This document shows positions 14,172 to 20,077 of a stretch of DNA of 25,949 bases, in pieces. The notes beneath the pieces are model-generated. The model was not told where the DNA came from. It did no database searches and saw nothing but the letters and a program-made list of their open reading frames with translations. The translations under genes were made by a program, and so were the position numbers. The DNA comes from a virus. The DNA lies in the IMG/VR virus record IMGVR_UViG_3300008050_000270, positions 1-25,949 of that record; one strand, written 5' to 3'. Position 1 is the stretch's first letter. The number at the start of each line of letters is the position of its first letter.

Positions 14172-14365
14172 AGCAGAGAACCCCACTCTTAGCGGAGTGT
14201 GGCCCCTGACGCTCGCTTCGGCGGCATGAGGGCGGGGAGAGTTCTATGGTGTATTGGATGCGGGGTCGCTCCCCAACCATCAAATCGGGTCGGGGGTTCG
14301 CCGCCGATTCCCAAAGCCTCGCTTGGTCGGTTCTGCCGTCATGGTGAGAGATTGCACCTGCGCCT
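14172..14365 (+). ncRNA. Predicted structured non-coding RNA (about 190 nt)
   Basis: From the predicted start the sequence forms a set of nested stems. AGAAC (14177-14181) pairs with GTTCT (14241-14245), with CCC/GGG beside it, closing a multi-branch region that contains CACTC/GAGTG (14184-14188, 14195-14199) and a GC-rich hairpin. Then ATGGT/ACCAT (14246-14250, 14276-14280) encloses GGGG/CCCC (14262-14265, 14271-14274). Then AATCGG/CCGATT (14283-14288, 14304-14309). GC content is far above the flanks, and a pyrimidine-rich stretch at about 14359-14370 may end it. It lies between the terminase and a convergent PP-loop gene. A 33-codon frame from ATG 14246 is possible but would sit in the stems. 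It is not a tRNA: no cloverleaf with anticodon arm could be drawn. Confidence 0.55.
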
Positions 14366-14374
14366 TCTTATTCA

Positions 14375-15226
14375 CTAATCGAACCAAGCCGAGAAGCAAT
14401 CGCATGACATATCGGTGTTGAGTTCTTTGTATGAGAACTTCTTTCCAGCCTCAATCATCTCTCTCAAATCCGTCAATGACAATGGGTTGCCACCTCGACT
14501 CAATGCTGTGTGTGGCGACTTCAACAATTCTTTGGTGATGCGCTCTTGTTCTTCGTGATGAGCATACACATCTGGGAGAGTCTTGAGCAAGTGAGCAAAT
14601 TGACCCAACCCCGCCTTGACGCAGAACCCACCACAGTTATTGTGTGTAAATCCCAATTCATACAATCGGGGTGGGTCAATACCAGACGCTTTCACTTCAC
14701 GCATCAATTTGCGTTTGAATGGGGTCGCACCTTCTAACAATGGAAAATAGACAGGGAATGGTGCTTGCGAGGCTCGACCTCGTTCGATGCGACCGCAATC
14801 CTCGATGTTATCGAACCCCATAACGACTATTGCATTATCCGGTGTGAACTCATCTTTCATGGCGGCTCTCAACGGTTCTCGTTTGAACACTCGTGAACAC
14901 ATATCAGCACGACTATTTGGGATGAACTTTCGCTCCCTCGCCATTGACCACAAGTCCAGCGGTTCCCCGCTTTTTCCAATTATAACAAATGAGCGAATCG
15001 GCAAACCAAGTGATTTGGATGCTTCATCGTTGAACCGATACAGGTCGGCATCTTCTGTCTTAGTATCGGCGAACCACAACACCACTCGCTCTTTGCCGAA
15101 CTGGTCAACACAACGCCTTGCCGCTTCATAGGATGACAACCCACCTGACCACATGACAACAAATGTGAAATCATCCGAACTTGGAATCGGAATGTCGTCT
15201 CCTATTGGCCATGCTTTCACTCCCAT
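14375..15226 (-). CDS. PAPS-reductase/PP-loop ATPase-like protein, paralogue 1
   Basis: Residues 27-32, SGGLSS, form the PP-loop of the adenine-nucleotide alpha-hydrolase fold (usual form SGGxDS; the Asp is Ser here). VVLWFADTKTEDADLYRF follows, the typical second strand and substrate loop of PAPS-reductase-like proteins. Two cysteines near 200 (HNNCGGFCVK) and two more at the C-terminus (SCDC) could bind metal or a cluster. Family members activate a substrate with ATP; some act in sulfate reduction or in DNA phosphorothioation (DndC). The viral substrate is unknown. The ATG at 15226 has a TTTTATG box (15257-15251, minus strand) at leaderless spacing, so the upstream in-frame ATG at 15253 is rejected. 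Length 283 aa. Confidence 0.85.
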   Translation of the reverse strand: MGVKAWPIGDDIPIPSSDDFTFVVMWSGGLSSYEAARRCVDQFGKERVVLWFADTKTEDADLYRFNDEASKSLGLPIRSFVIIGKSGEPLDLWSMARERKFIPNSRADMCSRVFKREPLRAAMKDEFTPDNAIVVMGFDNIEDCGRIERGRASQAPFPVYFPLLEGATPFKRKLMREVKASGIDPPRLYELGFTHNNCGGFCVKAGLGQFAHLLKTLPDVYAHHEEQERITKELLKSPHTALSRGGNPLSLTDLREMIEAGKKFSYKELNTDMSCDCFSAWFD

Positions 15227-15250
15227 AACAATCCCGACAAACCCCAACAT

Positions 15251-15257
15251 CATAAAA
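15251..15257 (-). promoter_or_regulatory. TATA-like promoter for PP-loop gene (minus strand)
   Basis: TTTTATG on the minus strand, centred about 27.5 bases before the ATG at 15226. It is divergent from the 15295 promoter, with about 40 bases between them. Confidence 0.55.
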
Positions 15258-15294
15258 CCATGTGGTCAACCTTTGAATGAATGAATCGAATCCG

Positions 15295-15300
15295 TGATAA
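15295..15300 (+). promoter_or_regulatory. TGATAA promoter of membrane-protein pair
   Basis: CCGTGATAAACCCC, TGATAA centred 26.5 bases before ATG 15324. Confidence 0.7.
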
Positions 15301-15323
15301 ACCCCAACCGCCCACCAGCCGGT

Positions 15324-15533
15324 ATGGACATCGAGACCATCCTCACGCTTATCGGCGTTGCCGCAATCCCCACAGCCCTTTGGCTTCGTGAACGATACAA
15401 ACGAGTCATGGCCGATGGCACGATAACGATTGATGAAGTTATTGAAGAAGCGCAAGCAATTTCAAAGAAAGCCGAAGAAGTCAAAGAAGTGGTTGACGAG
15501 ATAATCACCGAGAGTGAATCTAATGCCGAATGA
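15324..15533 (+). CDS. Small single-pass membrane protein (69 aa)
   Basis: A hydrophobic N-terminal helix (ETILTLIGVAAIPTALWL, residues about 4-21) is followed by a basic stop (RERYKRVM) and an acidic amphipathic helix with heptad spacing (EEAQAISKKAEEVKEVVDEI). The topology with one N-terminal transmembrane segment is clear; the function is not. Next to a second small membrane protein, a holin-like or membrane-anchoring role is possible. Start set by the TGATAA promoter; the upstream alternative at 15294 overlaps it. Overlaps the next gene by 11 bases. Confidence 0.65.
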   Translation: MDIETILTLIGVAAIPTALWLRERYKRVMADGTITIDEVIEEAQAISKKAEEVKEVVDEIITESESNAE

Positions 15534-15807
15534 CACCGACCGTGATGCGGTTCACTTTCAATGGACCCAAGCCATTCATCGAGATTTGGCTAATCTTCGA
15601 GATAATCATCTGGCGCACATGAGCGCAGACATCGCCGAATTGAAGCACGATGTCAAAACCATCGAAGGAGAAGTGGCGGAACTCAAGGAGATTAAGAACG
15701 AAGCATTGTCGATTCTCCGCCGCTATTCAGGTCGCATCGTGCTTGGAATCCTCATCGGAATCGGTGCGGCTACTGGTGCGCCAATGGCCGTTGATGGGAT
15801 GATTTAA
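15523..15807 (+). CDS. Coiled-coil membrane protein, holin-like (94 aa)
   Basis: A helical coiled-coil region (LKHDVKTIEGEVAELKEI, residues about 38-60) precedes a C-terminal transmembrane helix rich in glycine (IVLGILIGIGAATGAPMAV). N-terminal coil plus C-terminal membrane helix and under 100 aa is the layout of XhlA-type holin-associated proteins, but no family-level identity is claimed. ATG 15523 lies within the end of the preceding membrane-protein gene, so the pair is translationally coupled. Its TAA stop shares a base with the ATG of the next gene. Confidence 0.6.
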   Translation: MPNDTDRDAVHFQWTQAIHRDLANLRDNHLAHMSADIAELKHDVKTIEGEVAELKEIKNEALSILRRYSGRIVLGILIGIGAATGAPMAVDGMI

Positions 15808-15953
15808 TGCCTCTCCGGTGCGCCAAATGCGATGCTTGTGGGCGCACCAAATGGACTCGCTCATCAAGACCCAAGTGCAACGCCGTGAATTGCCCCAGAC
15901 GCTACGGGAATATGCGTATCATCGAAACCAACGACAAGCCAGATTGGTCATGA
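15807..15953 (+). CDS. Small zinc-finger protein (48 aa)
   Basis: Cysteines in the pattern C5-x2-C8-x2-C11 and C24-x4-C29 (RCAKCDAC and KCNAVNC) within 48 residues, with a basic middle (GRTKWTRSSRPK). Four of these could bind one zinc, as in a zinc ribbon. The ATG overlaps the preceding TAA by one base (TAATG), showing translational coupling with the membrane-protein pair. Function not known. Confidence 0.6.
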   Translation: MPLRCAKCDACGRTKWTRSSRPKCNAVNCPRRYGNMRIIETNDKPDWS

Positions 15954-16002
15954 CCTTCAACGGTGTCGGCTCACGATTCCAGAGCCGTTCGCTGAAGTCG
16001 AC

Positions 16003-16431
16003 TCAAACCCACCAAGCCCAGAACGGTGCATCAACACCATAGAAGTCCATCATGCCTTTGAATCCAGCGATTGCCGAATCAACATAATCTGCACCAGCGA
16101 TGAAAGCGGTATCGTGAGCATCCATGTATGGTCTCATGAATCTGCAATAGCCGGAGTTCCCAGCAAAGCGTCTCTTCTCAAAGTCGGCTTTGTTGATTGA
16201 GTTCATGACATCGCTCATCCACATTTGTTTGAAGTTCATAGGGTGAACATCACCCATGTGGTCAGCCCATCCGTTGGCCATAACACAGTCATACATGACT
16301 TGTGAAGCGGCGGTGATTGAACGAGCGTCTGTGGTTCTGACTTGAGAAGCACGAGCCCTGTATGCGTCTTGGAAATCGCCTTTGTCGTTGCGAGCCCAAG
16401 TCGTGGTCATTCCAACATTGTCATCGCCCAT
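16003..16431 (-). CDS. Unrecognised, probably abundant 142-aa protein
   Basis: Not recognised. Helical, aromatic and methionine-rich protein (FKQMWMSDVMNSINKADFEK, CRFMRPYMDAHDTAFIAGAD, ending FWAWWV). Codon use is of the C-ending, CGC/AAC/ATC type shared with the capsid gene, unlike neighbouring genes. The ATG at 16431 follows GGAG at nine-base spacing, and a CTTTATAGGGG box further up predicts a leader of about 16 bases. Its promoter and leader match those of the minus-strand gene at 19968. Both the expression marks and its place among head genes suggest an abundant virion-associated or assembly protein, but this is inference. Confidence 0.75.
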   Translation of the reverse strand: MGDDNVGMTTTWARNDKGDFQDAYRARASQVRTTDARSITAASQVMYDCVMANGWADHMGDVHPMNFKQMWMSDVMNSINKADFEKRRFAGNSGYCRFMRPYMDAHDTAFIAGADYVDSAIAGFKGMMDFYGVDAPFWAWWV

Positions 16432-16470
16432 GTTATCCGGTCTCCTATACCCTGTCGTGGCAGTTCCCCC

Positions 16471-16477
16471 CTATAAA
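16471..16477 (-). promoter_or_regulatory. CTTTATAGGGGGG promoter (minus strand)
   Basis: TTTATAG on the minus strand, about 27 bases before a predicted start near 16447; upstream CATTG-TGATGCCGAAC matches the region upstream of 19968. Confidence 0.55.
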
Positions 16478-16517
16478 GAGTTCGGCATCACAATGGTGTG
16501 GAATCACAATGGAAAGG

Positions 16518-16525
16518 TTCTTATG
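16518..16525 (+). promoter_or_regulatory. TATA-like box for the gene before the portal
   Basis: TTCTTATG about 25 bases before the ATG at 16546; a weak match to the window's promoter pattern. Confidence 0.35.
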
Positions 16526-16545
16526 TGAGTGTCCTCTCCGTCAAC

Positions 16546-16791
16546 ATGAGCCGACTTGGACAAAAAGCGAGCGTGTTGGGGGCGTTCCCCCCTATGAAGC
16601 GACTCGTGGATTGGACAGGATTGTTCAACCCCGCCAACCCCTTCGGGGGCGAGCCTCCACATATTGACACGGTGGAACAAGACCTGCTGAACACAGGGAT
16701 TGGTGTGGAGTGGCTCTCTTCTTCATTCTTATCACAAATGCAATTAAACCCCATGACACAACCCGCTATCTATGGCGGAACGCAAGCGTAG
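16546..16791 (+). CDS. Hypothetical 81-aa protein preceding the portal gene
   Basis: Not recognised. Pro/Gly/Asn-rich (GAFPPMKRLVDWTGLFNPAN, PFGGEPPH) then DTVEQDLLNTGIGVEWLSSS, without membrane helices. The C-terminal end overlaps the portal start by 20 bases, so translation of the two is probably coupled. A GGGGG/CCCCC mini-hairpin (16578-16591) lies inside the frame. Start chosen for TATA spacing; an in-frame upstream start at 16498 is possible. Small proteins in this position occur between terminase and portal in many head-tail viruses. Confidence 0.55.
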   Translation: MSRLGQKASVLGAFPPMKRLVDWTGLFNPANPFGGEPPHIDTVEQDLLNTGIGVEWLSSSFLSQMQLNPMTQPAIYGGTQA

Positions 16792-19198
16792 CATCACCGA
16801 CCGACTTCTGGGTCGCAATCGACCTGTTGATTCGGCAGATGTCGCCAAGTTCACCCAGATGGTGAATGAAGCACACAAACCGGAACTCGATTGGGATGGC
16901 AAAGCACTCGCATCCATGTCGAAAATTGGCCAAGCAACCCAAAAAGGTCGAGGCAAATCCGGCTCTGGAACTGAAACGAAAGTGTCCTATCAATTGTTGA
17001 GAGACATCAGCCTCAAATCCGAAGTGGTCAATGCAATCCTTCGCAGAACTGTTGATGACTGTCTTGGGAATGGCTACACATTCATCCTGCCCGAAGGTGC
17101 GGAATCTGGAGATTCAACACAATTGGCGAAGGCACGAGACTGGTTCAAGAATCCGAATCCCGATGACAACGGCAACGAGTGGTTGGAGACTCTAATCTAT
17201 GACCTTGCGTTATTTGGAGATGCCTATCTCGAACTCGATGGGAGTGCGGATAAATCTCTGGACTCAAAGGGTGTGAAGTGGACATTCGGTGGCGAACTCG
17301 TGAGTGTGTGGCCTATCCCTGCCGAGCAAATGAAATTGACCGCAGGGAATCGCAGACCCGCCCCACCTAAAATGGCCTATACGCAGAAGGTCAATGGCGA
17401 GACTCGACAATTCTCCGCCGACAAAGTGATTCACATTTCAAAGTTCAAGCATGGCCGAGCGTATGGAACTTCACCACTCATCGCCTTGTTGAATGTCATC
17501 GCCGGACACCTGAACCTGTCGAATTATCTGAACGAACTCTATACCGGAACTCTCCCCAAGACCATCCTCAATGTCGGCGACATCAGCAACGCCGAGATGA
17601 AGGCGATGCTCTCACTACTTGAGCAACAATTGACTGGTGGTAAATCACCGTTCGGGTTGGTCGCCGTCAATGGTGGAACAGGATTCAATATGCACAGGGT
17701 TCTCGATTCGACTCGTGAAGGGGCGCAATTGGATTTGCTCTATTACTATCGTGAAGAGATTTGCGCTGTGTTCGGAATCCCACCAATGAAATTGGGTTGG
17801 GTCCAAACAGGCAAAATGTCAAATCCAGAACAACAATTGGATGCGTGGTATGATGTGATTGAATCATTCCATCGCCGAATCGAAGCCGTCATCAACAATC
17901 GCCTGTTGCCGTTGCTTGGGATTGACGAATGGATATTCAATTTCACGACCATCCGACCGAGCCGTGAAAAAGAACTGGCCGAGACTCGCAAGGCCGAGTC
18001 GAATGCAATCAGCAATCTGCGCCAAGAAGGTGTGGTCAGTATCAACGAGGCTCGCCAGATGCTTGGTCTTGAGCGATTGAGCGAACCCGAAGCAGACGAC
18101 CCATTCTATCTCTCTCCGAAGTTATCCATCAATGCTGGTGCGGATGCGCTCGGCGGTGAAGGTGAGAATCCAGCGACTCCCCCATCTCTCAACGATTTAT
18201 TCCCTGAAAAAAGTCGGCCACTTGATGAAGGCGATGGAGCAGGTTCGGCTCCAGATTGGAATGATGAACTCGAACCGGCTGGATTATCCGCCGATATTCG
18301 GCTCGATATACAGAACAGGAGAATCAAATCTGCTGACGAATATGACAATCTCATCGGGCAGAATACAATCCTGATGGAACAAATGTTTGCCGACCAACAA
18401 GAACAATTCGCATCCGATGTGATGAGAGAATTGAACCAGATGTTCGCCGGTGGCGATGAAGCGGTTGAGATTCCAAATGTCGACCTTGACATTCCCATCA
18501 AAATGTTCAGACGAAAAGACACAATATCGCTCAACGACATCGAGGTCGCCATTGGCCGTATTGACACCAATATCGCCGCAACACTCGAAAAGCAAATTGT
18601 CGAAGCAGAAGTCATGCTCACTTCGGCTTATGCGGATTCACTCGCTCTCACACTTGCACCAACCGGAATGGCTTCGGCGTTGATGGCCGATGATATTGCG
18701 GCGATTGCATTCTGGCGAAGGCGATGGGTTCTCCCTGCTCTCCGCAACACACTCGGCTCACATCGCAAGAATGTCATCGGTGTCTTTGAGCGAATGGTGT
18801 CTGGTGGAGAATCATGGAAATGGGCTTCAGCCGAGATGCGTTCGTTGATTGACCCCAACGGTGCAAAATATCCATCATACTACTACTCACGCATAGCACG
18901 AACCGAGACTCGCCGAGTGGTTGAGAACTCACACATCTCTGGAATGCGGCGAGCAGGATTCCAATATGTGGAGAGATTGGTCGTTGTCGACACCCAAACC
19001 GACAGAGCATTGTGCGCTCCGTATGAAGGAGCCAAATACAAAATCGAAGAATCGAAGTCGGTTGTTCCAGCGCATCCAAATTGTCGATGCACATTTGTGG
19101 CCGTTGAGGACACTCCCGACCCCGACCAGATTGTTCCACCCGAAGATGTGTTGGTTCCGGCGATAGAAACTCTCCCAGAGCGTGAAGGTGGAAACTGA
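16772..19198 (+). CDS. Portal protein fused to a C-terminal MuF-like head morphogenesis domain
   Basis: Residues 1 to about 460 are an HK97/SPP1-type portal, the dodecameric ring through which DNA enters and leaves. Supporting segments are LKSEVVNAILRRTVDD, YDLALFGDAYLEL, HISKFKHGRAYGTSPL, LLYYYREEICAVFGIPPMKLG and the helix IESFHRRIEAVINNRLLPLL. A linker (about 460-700) with acidic and helical parts follows. Residues about 700-785 match the Phage_Mu_F (SPP1 gp7-like) domain: SRIARTETRRVVENSH (Arg707-Glu712), LVVVDTQTDRALC and HPNCRC (His768-Cys773). Such domains are usually separate minor head proteins. At 808 aa the protein is near the sum of both. It overlaps neighbours on both sides. Confidence 0.92.
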   Translation: MAERKRSITDRLLGRNRPVDSADVAKFTQMVNEAHKPELDWDGKALASMSKIGQATQKGRGKSGSGTETKVSYQLLRDISLKSEVVNAILRRTVDDCLGNGYTFILPEGAESGDSTQLAKARDWFKNPNPDDNGNEWLETLIYDLALFGDAYLELDGSADKSLDSKGVKWTFGGELVSVWPIPAEQMKLTAGNRRPAPPKMAYTQKVNGETRQFSADKVIHISKFKHGRAYGTSPLIALLNVIAGHLNLSNYLNELYTGTLPKTILNVGDISNAEMKAMLSLLEQQLTGGKSPFGLVAVNGGTGFNMHRVLDSTREGAQLDLLYYYREEICAVFGIPPMKLGWVQTGKMSNPEQQLDAWYDVIESFHRRIEAVINNRLLPLLGIDEWIFNFTTIRPSREKELAETRKAESNAISNLRQEGVVSINEARQMLGLERLSEPEADDPFYLSPKLSINAGADALGGEGENPATPPSLNDLFPEKSRPLDEGDGAGSAPDWNDELEPAGLSADIRLDIQNRRIKSADEYDNLIGQNTILMEQMFADQQEQFASDVMRELNQMFAGGDEAVEIPNVDLDIPIKMFRRKDTISLNDIEVAIGRIDTNIAATLEKQIVEAEVMLTSAYADSLALTLAPTGMASALMADDIAAIAFWRRRWVLPALRNTLGSHRKNVIGVFERMVSGGESWKWASAEMRSLIDPNGAKYPSYYYSRIARTETRRVVENSHISGMRRAGFQYVERLVVVDTQTDRALCAPYEGAKYKIEESKSVVPAHPNCRCTFVAVEDTPDPDQIVPPEDVLVPAIETLPEREGGN

Positions 19199-19587
19199 TG
19201 AGCAAAGGTGGATGGCCATTCATCAAAGCATCTCTCGCCTTTGGTCAGGGTCAAATAGCGTATGTCAAAGCGACCGCAAAGACGCTCGATAAGGTCGCCC
19301 ACCGAATCCTCACAGAAGCGAAGAAGCGAGCCCCTGTTGATACTGGTGCGCTTCGAGCATCGGGTCGAGTGTTGCGAGTTAATCAACATCAACGCATCGT
19401 GCAATTTGGCGGCGGTGGAACAGGAGTGGATTATGCCCAAGCCGTTGAACTTGGAACACACCGACAACGACCCCAACCATTCTTAGAACCGGCGGTGATT
19501 GCTCAACGCAAATCAGTCAAAAGGATATTCCAACAAGACGGGAATCGAGTCTTGCGAGTAATTGCGAGAAGCGGCTCGACAAAATGA
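19198..19587 (+). CDS. HK97 gp10-like tail-completion / head-tail joining protein
   Basis: The segments KRAPVDTGALRASGRV and VDYAQAVELGTHRQRPQPFL with PA at the end are typical of the HK97 gp10 family, which helps join tail to head. At 129 aa it is of family length. The ATG overlaps the portal TGA by one base, so it is cotranslated. Its TGA stop at 19585-19587 is the first half of the next promoter box. Confidence 0.85.
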   Translation: MSKGGWPFIKASLAFGQGQIAYVKATAKTLDKVAHRILTEAKKRAPVDTGALRASGRVLRVNQHQRIVQFGGGGTGVDYAQAVELGTHRQRPQPFLEPAVIAQRKSVKRIFQQDGNRVLRVIARSGSTK

Positions 19588-19590
19588 TAA
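19585..19590 (+). promoter_or_regulatory. TGATAA promoter overlapping upstream stop codon
   Basis: TGATAACGGTGGGGGG, centred 26.5 bases before ATG 19614; TGA is the stop of the tail-completion gene. Confidence 0.6.
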
Positions 19591-19596
19591 CGGTGG

Positions 19597-19607
19597 GGGG
19601 TCTCCCC
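19597..19607. repeat. GGGG-TCT-CCCC mini-hairpin
   Basis: GGGG (19597-19600), TCT loop and CCCC (19604-19607), in the untranscribed promoter-to-start interval of the 41-aa gene. The same motif is at 19979-19991. Confidence 0.5.
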
Positions 19608-19613
19608 TCGTTT

Positions 19614-19739
19614 ATGTCGAACTTGATGACAAGAGACTCCGAGTATCGTTGGTGTTCGGAATCCAAGTCGTGGGTTCTCAAGCGACTCGTGAGTCAGCGC
19701 CGCAAGAAGCCGCCATCGAATAAGTCCCAAAGGGCATGA
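19614..19739 (+). CDS. Possible 41-aa basic protein, convergently overlapping
   Basis: Not recognised. A short Arg/Lys/Ser-rich protein (SWVLKRLVSQRRKKPPSNKS). Support is a perfect TGATAA box with leaderless spacing; but its 3' end overlaps the minus-strand gene by 62 bases, and an ORF this small can arise by chance. If real, it is a rare antisense-overlapping gene. Confidence 0.4.
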   Translation: MSNLMTRDSEYRWCSESKSWVLKRLVSQRRKKPPSNKSQRA

Positions 19740-19968
19740 AGTATTCGGAGATGTTTCGGTCTGCAATAGTCCAGATGTTTGCATCGGTCTTGATTGCTCG
19801 GCGTTGAACTTCTGCTTCTGCACCGACTCCATAGTCGGTTGTGAACCAAACGGTCTTTGCAGTTCGCTTGACGATAGTGAATGTCCAAGTGCAATCTGAA
19901 TTGCAGATTGATGTTGCGGTGTATCTCTGTCCGGTCTCGAAGGTGTTGTCTGGGCTACGGTTGCTCAT
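19678..19968 (-). CDS. Unrecognised, probably abundant 96-aa protein
   Basis: Not recognised. Beta-rich small protein: NTFETGQRYTATSICNSDCT, WTFTIVKRTAKTVWFTTDYG, then a charged helix and SEYFMPFGTYSMAAS. Codon use is of the abundant C-ending type. The minus-strand ATG at 19968 is 26.5 bases from the centre of a TTTATAGG box, so a leaderless mRNA is expected; an ATG at 19974 is an alternative. A second GCATTGATATA box lies further up. Sequence around the promoter is related to that of the 16003-16431 gene. A structural or accessory role is inferred from expression marks only. Confidence 0.7.
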   Translation of the reverse strand: MSNRSPDNTFETGQRYTATSICNSDCTWTFTIVKRTAKTVWFTTDYGVGAEAEVQRRAIKTDANIWTIADRNISEYFMPFGTYSMAASCGADSRVA

Positions 19969-19978
19969 AAACATTCGT

Positions 19979-19991
19979 GGGGGTCTCCCCC
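19979..19991. repeat. GGGGG-TCT-CCCCC palindromic hairpin
   Basis: Perfect five-base arms around TCT. Lies between the TATA box and the start codon of the minus-strand 96-aa gene. Confidence 0.6.
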
Positions 19992-19998
19992 TATAAAG
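19991..19998 (-). promoter_or_regulatory. CTTTATAGGGGG promoter (minus strand)
   Basis: TTTATAGG on the minus strand, centre 26.5 bases before the ATG at 19968. Confidence 0.65.
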
Positions 19999-20006
19999 GC
20001 TTCGGT

Positions 20007-20012
20007 ATATCA
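20007..20012 (-). promoter_or_regulatory. Second GCATTGATAT promoter box (minus strand)
   Basis: TGATAT in GAGCATTGATATACCGAAG on the minus strand, 16 bases further from the gene than the TTTATAGG box; same class as boxes at 5850, 11398 and 25215. Confidence 0.55.
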
Positions 20013-20048
20013 ATGCTCTAAATCACAATCCTATTCACACCCCATCAA

Positions 20049-20054
20049 TGATAA
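20049..20054 (+). promoter_or_regulatory. TGATAA promoter of PAPS-reductase-like gene
   Basis: TGATAAAGGTGGG, centred 26.5 bases before ATG 20078, which sets the start there and not at the earlier in-frame ATG at 20048. Confidence 0.75.
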
Positions 20055-20077
20055 AGGTGGGAGATTTGTTTGATTGT

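Noticed and set aside
14246-14347. 33-codon frame after GGGGAG within the structured RNA
   Set aside because: Short, biased to Arg/Ser/Trp, and all its bases are involved in predicted stems; the GGGG is explained by pairing with CCCC.
14172-14365. Considered as a tRNA or tRNA-like element because of a GGGTTCG-like stretch
   Set aside because: No acceptor stem, D arm and anticodon arm could be placed with correct spacing.
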